64,000 nucleotides of DNA. Origin: Pseudoflavonifractor sp. An184. Lineage in GTDB: Bacteria > Bacillota > Clostridia > Oscillospirales > Oscillospiraceae. The stretch spans positions 17,571-81,570 of the forward strand of contig NZ_NFKI01000007.1 of NCBI RefSeq assembly GCF_002160305.1, read 5' to 3'. Positions 48,561 through 55,284 of this stretch are shown piece by piece. The translations under genes were made by a program, and so were the position numbers. Position 1 is the first letter of the stretch. Every line of letters begins with the position of its first letter. The notes beneath the pieces were generated by a model. The model saw only the letters and a program-made list of their open reading frames with translations. It ran no database searches and was not told where the DNA came from.

Positions 48561-49843
48561 TGGCATGGCTGCTGACGCTCTCCTATTTTCTCACCAATGA
48601 ACTCCGGCTGTATGCCGGGCTTTTCCTGGTCGCCAGGGCAACAGGCTTTCGGCCGAGAAGGGTTGCCGTGCTGCTTGCCGGCATCGGAGGTGTCCTGGTC
48701 ACAGCCCTGCAAATGGTGTCCCATTCCGCCATTGGGCCGCTGGCCGTTGAGCTACTGGTGATAACAGCCGTCTCATGGTATTACCTGCGGGATAAGCTCA
48801 ATCTATGCCTGTTCCTGGCCTTCTTTTACGAAGTAGGCGTTGGGCTGTGGGATTTCCTGTTGCAAGCTGGCCTGGGCATCCTGTTTCATTCACAGAGCTT
48901 TCTTGACCCGGCGGCCTTGGAATCCCTGGCCGGCGTTTGGCTGACGCGCGCACTGATGCTGGGCGGCGCAGTCATGCTGATCCGGCAGAGTGGGCAAAGC
49001 GGCGGGGCCATGCGGAGCTTGTCGGTCCTTGTCATCCTCGGCATGGTCGGAGCGGTGACCTTGTCTGAGCAAAAGGCGCTCACGCTGGACGAAGACCTGG
49101 TGGGGACCTGGATCATCCTCTCTATGGTGCTACTGTTCGCAATCCTGTTTTATCGAGTCAACCGCCAGCGTGAGATGGAGTCGGAAATCGCGCGGCTGAA
49201 GCAGGAGCAGGCAGAGATCGTGGAGCGGGATTATCAGGCGCTGCGCCGCACCTACGAGGGCAACGCCAAGCTCTATCACGATCTGCACAATCATATCGAG
49301 GCTATTTATCAATGCCTTCTGCAAGGGGATACGGAGGAGGCGGCCCGGTACTGTGAGGATCTGAGAACCCCTGTCCGGGAGATTTCCCAAACAGTTTGGA
49401 CGGGCGACAAGGCCCTTGACTACTTGATCAGCAGTAAATTGGCGCTGGCGGAGCAGGAGCATATCAAAACGAAGGTAAACATCGAGTATCCCCACAATAC
49501 CAATATTCGCAGCGTTGACCTGACGACCATTTTAGGGAACCTGCTGGACAACGCTTTGGAGGCGGCGCAAGCCGCGCCCGATGGCCTGCGCTTTCTCAAC
49601 CTGACCATCCGGCGGATCAACGCCATGCTGATCATCAAAGTGGAAAACGGATATGGGCATGACCTGAAACGGGAGGACGGGAAGCTGTTGACCACAAAAT
49701 CAGACAGAGCATTTCATGGATGGGGACTGAAGAGCGTACAGACGGCGGCGGATCGCTATGATGGGACCATCAGCACGGATGATAAGGACGGCATATTTCA
49801 ATCGGTCGTTACGCTGTCCTTCCAGGCGATCAAAACGAAATAA
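48557..49843 (+). CDS. GHKL-type sensor histidine kinase (AgrC-like)
   Basis: 428 residues; six or seven N-terminal membrane helices to about 200, a coiled linker (MESEIARLKQEQAEIVERDY), phospho-His in YHDLHNHIEAIY (about 240), and a GHKL ATPase domain with NLLDNALEAA and GWGLKSV. AgrC-like kinases sense peptides through the membrane part. No peptide pheromone gene is evident nearby; the 36- and 56-residue genes are elsewhere. The ATG overlaps the regulator's stop (ATGA). Confidence 0.9.
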   Translation: MMAWLLTLSYFLTNELRLYAGLFLVARATGFRPRRVAVLLAGIGGVLVTALQMVSHSAIGPLAVELLVITAVSWYYLRDKLNLCLFLAFFYEVGVGLWDFLLQAGLGILFHSQSFLDPAALESLAGVWLTRALMLGGAVMLIRQSGQSGGAMRSLSVLVILGMVGAVTLSEQKALTLDEDLVGTWIILSMVLLFAILFYRVNRQREMESEIARLKQEQAEIVERDYQALRRTYEGNAKLYHDLHNHIEAIYQCLLQGDTEEAARYCEDLRTPVREISQTVWTGDKALDYLISSKLALAEQEHIKTKVNIEYPHNTNIRSVDLTTILGNLLDNALEAAQAAPDGLRFLNLTIRRINAMLIIKVENGYGHDLKREDGKLLTTKSDRAFHGWGLKSVQTAADRYDGTISTDDKDGIFQSVVTLSFQAIKTK

Positions 49844-49857
49844 CCTCTATTTGAGAT

Positions 49858-49892
49858 GCGGCGGGTAGCCTTTCGGGCGCCCGCCGCTTTTT
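49858..49892 (+). terminator. rho-independent terminator
   Basis: GCGGCGGG (49858-49865) pairs with CCCGCCGC (49880-49887), with inner pairing of GCC and GGC, followed by TTTTT. It separates the kinase from the exporter operon; 49893-50006 must hold the latter's promoter. Confidence 0.85.
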
Positions 49893-49904
49893 CGCGGTCA
49901 AAAA

Positions 49905-49945
49905 CCTACCGTTCGCGGACATTCCCGCCGGCGGGCTTCTTTTGG
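49905..49945 (+). promoter_or_regulatory. possible LytTR-regulated promoter region
   Basis: CTACCGTTCG at about 49907-49916 resembles one half-site of LytTR regulators (TACCGTTNG-like), with CATTCCCGCC one turn further. GCTTGCATTGTAAAC near 49953 might include a -10. The second half-site is poor, so this is a weak suggestion based on location between the LytTR system and the exporter operon. Confidence 0.25.
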
Positions 49946-50006
49946 TGTATGCTTGCATTGTAAACAAGAAGCCCGCAAACAAGCAAAAGGGTAGGAGGTT
50001 ATTCAT

Positions 50007-50177
50007 ATGCGTCACTTTTATTTCCGTCTGATCCTCGGCATCGTTTTTATCGGCTGCATGATTTTCAGCTTCGTCACCATGAACATCCCGTTTGCGCTGC
50101 TGTATATCTTCCTTGGCGGTTCCTTCCTGTATTCCGCCTATTCCATCTGGAAGAAGGACAAAGAGAATCGGGGGTGA
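50007..50177 (+). CDS. small two-helix membrane protein, 56 residues
   Basis: ATG 50007 with GTAGGAGGTT upstream; stop TGA 50175-50177. The sequence MRHFYFRLILGIVFIGCMIF starts the first membrane helix; FALLYIFLGGSFLYSAYSIW is the second, then a basic tail KKDKENRG. It is the first gene of the exporter operon, and its stop overlaps the GTGA just before the ATPase start. It could be an accessory subunit or a transport-coupled immunity peptide. No family recognised. Confidence 0.65.
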   Translation: MRHFYFRLILGIVFIGCMIFSFVTMNIPFALLYIFLGGSFLYSAYSIWKKDKENRG

Positions 50178-50182
50178 GCGGC

Positions 50183-50893
50183 ATGAGCGGCACGGCACTT
50201 CTTTCCCTCAACAATTTAAGCGTCTGGTACACCGCTGGCCATCCCGTACTCTCCGGCCTCTCGCTGGATTTGGGGGAGCATGAAGTTGTCGGGCTGATCG
50301 GTCTGAACGGCGCCGGGAAAACGACCTTCATCAAGACCGTGGCAGGTCTGTTGTCAGGCTACCATCTGGATGAGGCGACATGGGACGGCTACCCGTTCTC
50401 GTTCCGGGACAAGGCGTTCAAGCGGAGCCGGTATATTGTCTTTGCGGAGGATCGGTCGTTTCCGTATTTCACATTCCGGGAGTACCTGGCGTATGTGGCG
50501 GCGTCCTATGGCGTGGCTTTGCCGGATGTGACCGGCCTGGTGAAAGGCTTCCACTTCGAGGACTATACCGACGTGCTCCTAAAGGAGCTGTCCACCGGCA
50601 ATCTGAAAAAGGCCTATCTCATTACGGCATTTGCCCTGCGGCCCAAGCTGCTGCTCTTGGATGAACCTGTGAACGGGCTCGATTTCCAAAGCACGGAATT
50701 TTTGTACCAGCTCATGGGCGGCTATCAGCAGTATGGGACCCTCCTGTTTTCGTCCCATATTTTGGAGAGCATCTGTTTGACCTCTGACCGCGTGCTGGTT
50801 TTGGAGCAGGGCAGGATCGGCCGGACGTTCACCGGCACGGAGATCGCTGCCGGGAAGATCCGGGAGGTGCTGGCTGATGAAGAACACCATTAA
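50183..50893 (+). CDS. ABC exporter ATP-binding protein
   Basis: I take ATG 50183 (MSGTALLSLNNLSVWYTA); an in-frame GTG at 50174 is possible. 236 residues: Walker A LIGLNGAGKTT (about 36-46), signature-like LSTGNLKKA, Walker B KLLLLDEPVNGLD and switch His in FSSHILE. The reduced signature (STGN instead of SGGQ) is as in CcmA-type antibiotic exporters. It overlaps the permease by 17 bases. Under control of the neighbouring LytTR/GHKL pair or the GntR regulator at 52330. Confidence 0.9.
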   Translation: MSGTALLSLNNLSVWYTAGHPVLSGLSLDLGEHEVVGLIGLNGAGKTTFIKTVAGLLSGYHLDEATWDGYPFSFRDKAFKRSRYIVFAEDRSFPYFTFREYLAYVAASYGVALPDVTGLVKGFHFEDYTDVLLKELSTGNLKKAYLITAFALRPKLLLLDEPVNGLDFQSTEFLYQLMGGYQQYGTLLFSSHILESICLTSDRVLVLEQGRIGRTFTGTEIAAGKIREVLADEEHH

Positions 50894-52094
50894 GGCACTC
50901 TCCAAGCAGTTCTTTGGCGCCAAGTATGAGAGCGCCAGAAAGAGTCTTCTGGCGGCGGCGATCCTGTTTATCGCCATCTACGCAGCGGAAATTCGGGTTG
51001 CGGTTGCCCCCGCGATCCTCTATCTGACGTCCACCTTGTTTACCGCCGGCGTCATGTGGCAGGTGCTTACCGGACGGCGGCAGATGGAGGCCATGCAGGG
51101 AATGTTGATGCTCCCGTTCGATCACCGCGGTTTTGTCTTTGGCTATGTCTTGGTGCTGGGGGCGCATACCCTGGTGACCAAAACGCTGCTGGTCTGGGCG
51201 CTGTTCTTTGCGGCCGCCTCATGGAACATAGGGGAGATCACCCTTGCGGTTCTGTGCGGCTGTATGGCGTGTGCAGTGACAGCGGCGGGGTATCGGATGT
51301 GCCGGAGAGGTCATGCTGTGCTGCCGCTCCTTTGGGTCGCCGGTATCCTGGCCGCTATTTTGCTCTTGCGCCAGTGGGCGGCGGTCCTTTCTGCGGCGGC
51401 GGTAAGCGCGATTGCCGCGGTGCTGTATCTGGCTTTTGCGGATGCCTATGATTTTTATAGTGCCGGCGTTGCAAAGAAAGCTGTCCGGCATACAGGCCGC
51501 ACCGGGAACGTCTTCACCTACCTGTTGCGCTATTTGATGGCGAACAAGACATACCTTATCAACACTGCGGGCCTGGCCGCGGTCGCCGGTTTTCTACCGC
51601 TGCTGTTTGGTGAAGTTCAAGGCATGAATATGTTTCCCATCGGCCTTGCAATCCTTTGCCTCAACACGCCCATCTGCACACTGCTGTCCTGCGACCCGGA
51701 TCTGGAGCAGGCGATCCGCGTGCTGCCCGGACAGGCGGGGCGGTTTTGCCGAAGGTATTGCCTGTTTATCTTTGCAATCAACAGCATTGTCGCCTGCATC
51801 TACCTTTGCAGCTGGCAGCTCATCAACGGCGGCGCTGGCTTTTTCCATGGGATAACGCTTCTTCTGTTTGCTTTGCAAAGCGCCATCCTTTCGGTCGTTC
51901 TGGAGTGGAGGTATCCGATCCGTGGCTGGAAAACCGAAAGCGATCTGTGGCATCATCCCCGCAAATATCTCGTTCCGCTGATTATGCTGCTGGCTGCAGC
52001 ACTGGTTGGGATATGGCCGCCGGCTCTTTGGATTTGGGCTGCGGCTTTGCTGACGGAGTGCTGCGTTTTGCTTGTTGTGACAAGGAGAGATTGA
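50877..52094 (+). CDS. ABC exporter membrane protein
   Basis: 405 residues with about ten hydrophobic helices (LLAAAILFIAIYAAEIRVAV; VLVLGAHTLVTKTLLVWALF; LLPLLWVAGILAAILLLRQW and others). Cytoplasmic amphipathic N-terminus (MKNTIKALSKQFFGAKYESA). It resembles the membrane subunits of small Firmicute exporters without a conserved motif. Pairing with the ATPase is from overlap. Substrate unknown; context suggests peptide or antibiotic. Confidence 0.75.
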   Translation: MKNTIKALSKQFFGAKYESARKSLLAAAILFIAIYAAEIRVAVAPAILYLTSTLFTAGVMWQVLTGRRQMEAMQGMLMLPFDHRGFVFGYVLVLGAHTLVTKTLLVWALFFAAASWNIGEITLAVLCGCMACAVTAAGYRMCRRGHAVLPLLWVAGILAAILLLRQWAAVLSAAAVSAIAAVLYLAFADAYDFYSAGVAKKAVRHTGRTGNVFTYLLRYLMANKTYLINTAGLAAVAGFLPLLFGEVQGMNMFPIGLAILCLNTPICTLLSCDPDLEQAIRVLPGQAGRFCRRYCLFIFAINSIVACIYLCSWQLINGGAGFFHGITLLLFALQSAILSVVLEWRYPIRGWKTESDLWHHPRKYLVPLIMLLAAALVGIWPPALWIWAAALLTECCVLLVVTRRD

Positions 52095-52096
52095 CG

Positions 52097-52318
52097 ATGA
52101 AAAACTCAAGGTGCTGCCCCAAATGTCATTCGGAAAATATCGTGCGTGTGCCGGATCATCCGGCACGACACGCCAGTGGGAACAACATCTATACCACAAG
52201 GATGACCTTGTTCGGTAAAATTCCAGTGATCCGCTATGTTTGCTGTAATTGCGGTTATGTGGAGAATTGGGTGGAAGACGCGCAAGAGTTGGACGAGATC
52301 AAAAAGACATTCGGATAA
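52097..52318 (+). CDS. zinc-ribbon protein, 73 residues
   Basis: ATG 52097, two bases after the permease stop, with AAGGAGAG upstream. CCPKCHSENIV and YVCCNCGYVENWV form two CxxC knuckles, a zinc ribbon (Zn-binding) of about 45 residues; the middle RMTLFGKIPVIR is beta-rich. Small zinc-ribbon proteins like this occur next to ABC exporters and GntR regulators. Role unknown; a regulator or assembly factor is possible. It has the same codon character as the operon, so it belongs there. Confidence 0.7.
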   Translation: MKNSRCCPKCHSENIVRVPDHPARHASGNNIYTTRMTLFGKIPVIRYVCCNCGYVENWVEDAQELDEIKKTFG

Positions 52319-52329
52319 GGAGACACTGC

Positions 52330-52683
52330 ATGAGCTGGGACATTGAAGTACGCGAGAAAGTATATCAGCGCCTTGCCAATGAGATTTTCTTTCGTATCCT
52401 TCATGGGGAATATGGGTTGGGGACAAAAATGCCCTCTTACACAGAGCTTTCAAAAACGGCCGGGAGTAGTCCGGAAACCGTTAGAAAGGCATTCAGTGAA
52501 CTGTGCCGCCTCGGCCTTATTGATAAGACTCGGTATGGTTATTTTGTGACATCAAATCATGGCCATATCTCTTCGTATCGTCAGAATTATCTTGCAGATT
52601 TGGAAAAGGAATATCTGGTCGCAAAAACAAAAGTTTGTATAGTGTCAGATAGGGAAATAAATCCCTTTAAGAAAGATCAGTAA
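52330..52683 (+). CDS. GntR-family regulator (YtrA-like)
   Basis: ATG 52330 with AAGGAGA 7-8 bases upstream; 117 residues. The winged helix (VYQRLANEIFFRILHGEYGL, MPSYTELSKTAGSSPETV, SELCRLGLIDKTRYGYFV) is a standard GntR N-terminal domain, without an effector domain of the usual size, as in YtrA regulators that control their own ABC exporter operon. The last gene of the 50007-52683 operon. Confidence 0.85.
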   Translation: MSWDIEVREKVYQRLANEIFFRILHGEYGLGTKMPSYTELSKTAGSSPETVRKAFSELCRLGLIDKTRYGYFVTSNHGHISSYRQNYLADLEKEYLVAKTKVCIVSDREINPFKKDQ

Positions 52684-52717
52684 CTGGCTTGATATTTTCC
52701 TTGCCCCAATACCACGC

Positions 52718-52737
52718 ATCTTACAATCCTGTAAGAT
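52718..52737. promoter_or_regulatory. BceR-type operator of the second OmpR regulator operon
   Basis: ATCTTAC (52718-52724), AATCCT, GTAAGAT (52731-52737): perfect 7-bp-arm palindrome. TATAAT at 52764-52769 lies 27 bases downstream without a good -35, so the regulator presumably activates its own operon from this site. Confidence 0.75.
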
Positions 52738-52763
52738 ACCATACAGACTACTCCTCCTTGTGG

Positions 52764-52769
52764 TATAAT
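52764..52769 (+). promoter_or_regulatory. -10 element of the response regulator operon
   Basis: TATAAT at 52764-52769 with GGGGGGG as ribosome site at about 52789-52795. The -35 position (52741-52746) reads ATACAG, poor, consistent with dependence on the palindrome at 52718-52737. Confidence 0.6.
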
Positions 52770-52801
52770 GCCAGAAGAATACCATTCCGGGGGGGATGAT
52801 T

Positions 52802-53500
52802 ATGAGTAAACTCCTGCTTTTAGAGGACGATCTGAGTTTGATTGACGGCCTTACCTACTCACTGAATAAAGCTGGTTATCAAGTTGATGTGGCGCGCACG
52901 GTAGGTGAGGCGTTAGAACGCCTGTCCAAACCAGACTGCCTTGACTTGCTCCTTTTGGATGTGACGTTGCCGGACGGCACCGGCTTTTCCGTCTGCGAGC
53001 AGGTCAGAGAGAGGGGAAGTACGGTACCCATCATCTTCCTGACCGCTTCCGATGAAGAGGTCAATGTGATTCGGGGCCTGGACTCCGGCGGGGACGACTA
53101 TGTCACAAAGCCATTCAAGTTGGGGGAACTGCTCTCCCGCATCCGGGCGCTGCTGCGCCGGGCGGGAATCTCTTCGGCACAGCCGGCCAATCAAATGCAG
53201 TGTGGAGATCTGACCATCGACCTGGTCTCCGGCCGGGCGGCTATGCGCGGCCGCCCCCTGGAACTGACCCAAGCAGAATTCCGCCTGCTCTGCCTCTTGG
53301 TGCGCAATGCCGGACGGGTGGTGACGCGGGAGGTCATTCTCAACGACCTGTGGGACAATGCCGGGGACTTTGTGGACGACAACACCCTGTCGGTCTATGT
53401 GCGGCGGCTGCGGGAGAAGGTGGAGAAGGACCCCTCCCAGCCCAAGTACCTGCTGACGGTCAGGGGCTACGGCTATCAGTGGAAGGGGGAGGGGACATGA
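52802..53500 (+). CDS. OmpR-family response regulator (BceR-like)
   Basis: I choose ATG 52802; ATG 52796 abuts the G-run ribosome site. 232 residues: receiver (LLEDDLSLID, phospho-Asp in LLLLDVTLPDGTG, TASDEEVN, switch Lys in VTKPF) and winged-helix output (LELTQAEFRLLCLLVRNAGR, LSVYVRRLREKVEKD, LLTVRGYGYQW). By its gene order before a kinase and an ATPase/FtsX transporter it is BceR-like. It probably binds TTAC-N6-GTAA in front of itself, of 54589 and of the orphan transporter at 44695. Confidence 0.93.
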   Translation: MSKLLLLEDDLSLIDGLTYSLNKAGYQVDVARTVGEALERLSKPDCLDLLLLDVTLPDGTGFSVCEQVRERGSTVPIIFLTASDEEVNVIRGLDSGGDDYVTKPFKLGELLSRIRALLRRAGISSAQPANQMQCGDLTIDLVSGRAAMRGRPLELTQAEFRLLCLLVRNAGRVVTREVILNDLWDNAGDFVDDNTLSVYVRRLREKVEKDPSQPKYLLTVRGYGYQWKGEGT

Positions 53501-54525
53501 CTTTTCTGCGGGACAGGCAGCTGCGGCGGTACCTGATCCTCCAGTTGCTGCTATGTGTGTTTCTGCTTGCCGCCGGTATCCTAACCTTGAACGGGGGAAC
53601 GGTATCCGGCGGGGTCGCGGCAGGCATTCTCTTTGTGTCGGTCCCTTTGCTGCTGGGCGGGACCTTGTTCTTCCTGCACCGCCGTAGCCGCCTGTACCAG
53701 CATGCAGCGGAGATTGTCCGCCAGTACATGGATGGGGACTTTTCCAGCCATCTGCCTCAAAACCAGGAGGGGGATCTATTCCAGCTGTTCTCCGAAATCG
53801 AGCAGTTGTCTACGATGCTCCAGTCCAAAAACGAGGCGGAGCATAAAAACAAGGAGTTCCTCAAGTCCACTATCTCGGATATCTCCCACCAGCTGAAGAC
53901 GCCGTTGGCGGCCCTGATGATGTACCAGGAGATCCTGGAGAGTGAGCCGGAGAACTCGGACACGGTACGGGAGTTTGCCAGCAAGATGGGGGCGTCCCTC
54001 CAGCGCATGGAGCAGTTGATCCAGTCCATGCTGAAGATCACCCGGCTGGACAGCGGCAGCATCGTTTTTGAGCGCCGGGATATCCTCGTCACCGAGCTGA
54101 TTGACCGTGCCATCCGGGATCTGCAGACCAGGGCGGATCAGGAGGGTAAGACCATTCAGATAGAGGGAAAGCCTGAAGAAAGGCTGCTCTGCGATCCAGA
54201 GTGGACCAGCGAGGCTCTGGGAAATCTGGTGAAGAACGCCCTGGATCACACGGCGGCTGGCGGCCATATCCGTATTGCCTGGTCACGCACCCCTGCTATG
54301 CTCCAAATCCGGGTGTCTGACAACGGCAACGGCATCTCCTCGGAGGATATCCACCACATTTTCAAGCGGTTTTACCGGAGCCGCCATACCTTGGATGCGC
54401 CGGGGATCGGCTTGGGCCTCCCTCTGGCCAAGTCCATTGTGGAGGGGCAGGGCGGCGTGATTACAGTTCAGAGTACGCCGGGAGAGGGGGCCACCTTCAC
54501 GGTTTCCTTCCTTACGAAACTGTAA
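53497..54525 (+). CDS. sensor histidine kinase (BceS-like)
   Basis: ATG 53497 overlaps the regulator's stop (ATGA). 342 residues: two membrane helices (about 12-30, 37-57) with only a short loop between them, the intramembrane-sensing layout of BceS kinases that listen to the transporter, then phospho-His in DISHQLKTPLAAL (about 130) and ATPase motifs NLVKNALDHT, VSDNGNGIS, GIGLGLPLAK. Its length and plan match what the truncated kinase at 43838 has lost. Confidence 0.92.
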   Translation: MTFLRDRQLRRYLILQLLLCVFLLAAGILTLNGGTVSGGVAAGILFVSVPLLLGGTLFFLHRRSRLYQHAAEIVRQYMDGDFSSHLPQNQEGDLFQLFSEIEQLSTMLQSKNEAEHKNKEFLKSTISDISHQLKTPLAALMMYQEILESEPENSDTVREFASKMGASLQRMEQLIQSMLKITRLDSGSIVFERRDILVTELIDRAIRDLQTRADQEGKTIQIEGKPEERLLCDPEWTSEALGNLVKNALDHTAAGGHIRIAWSRTPAMLQIRVSDNGNGISSEDIHHIFKRFYRSRHTLDAPGIGLGLPLAKSIVEGQGGVITVQSTPGEGATFTVSFLTKL

Positions 54526-54526
54526 G
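54511..54526. promoter_or_regulatory. third BceR-type operator, before the MacB/BceA-like ATPase
   Basis: CTTAC (54511-54515), GAAACT, GTAAG (54522-54526); the site covers the kinase stop codon. A further TGTAAG lies 22 bases downstream (54543-54548). TATCCT at 54559-54564 may be the -10, with TAAGGAGG as ribosome site before the ATG at 54589. Confidence 0.65.
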
Positions 54527-54588
54527 CAGAAATTCACCGGATTGTAAGGTTCCTCTGCTATCCTTTGGGATAAGGAGGTTTTGAGCCT

Positions 54589-55284
54589 ATGGAAATCTTG
54601 AAAGTAGAAAACCTGTGCAAGACCTACGGCACCGGCGAGGCAAAGGTGGAGGCGCTGAAACAGGTGTCCTTCTCCCTGTGTCGGGGGGAGTTTGCGGCGG
54701 TGGTGGGGGAGTCCGGCTCCGGTAAGAGTACCCTGCTCAACTGCATCGGGGCGCTGGACACGCCTACTTCCGGCCATATCCTCATGGATGGGCAGGATCT
54801 CTTTGCCATGAAGGACGAGCAGAGGACCATCTTCCGGCGGCGGAATATCGGCTTTATCTTCCAGTCATTTCAACTGATTCCGGAGCTGAATGTGGAGCAG
54901 AATATCGCCTTTCCTCTGTTGCTGGATTACCGAAAACCAAAGAAGTCCGAGGTGAATGAATTGCTGGAACTGCTGGGTCTGACAGAACGGAGGCGTCACC
55001 TGCCCAGCCAGCTCTCCGGCGGTCAGCAGCAGCGGGTGGCCATCGGTCGCGCCCTAATCACCAAGCCGAAACTGATTTTGGCCGATGAACCTACGGGCAA
55101 CTTGGACACCAAAAACAGCCAGGATGTGATCGCATTGCTGACCCAGGCATCCCGGCACTACCAGCAGACCATCCTGATGATTACTCATAACAGCAACCTG
55201 ACCGCCTCAGTGGACCGGGTGTTCCGGGTGTCGGACGGCGTCCTGACGGACTTGGGAGGCATGACCAATGAGAAGCTATCTTAG
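54589..55284 (+). CDS. BceA/LolD-like ABC transporter ATPase
   Basis: 231 residues with Walker [10 protein letters not shown] (about 38-46), Q-loop IFQSFQLI, signature LSGGQQQR, Walker [13 protein letters not shown] and switch His in ITHNSN. The LolD/MacB class; partner of the FtsX permease that it overlaps by 17 bases. With 52802-54525 it forms a complete regulator/kinase/transporter module for antimicrobial-peptide detoxification. Confidence 0.92.
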   Translation: MEILKVENLCKTYGTGEAKVEALKQVSFSLCRGEFAAVVGESGSGKSTLLNCIGALDTPTSGHILMDGQDLFAMKDEQRTIFRRRNIGFIFQSFQLIPELNVEQNIAFPLLLDYRKPKKSEVNELLELLGLTERRRHLPSQLSGGQQQRVAIGRALITKPKLILADEPTGNLDTKNSQDVIALLTQASRHYQQTILMITHNSNLTASVDRVFRVSDGVLTDLGGMTNEKLS

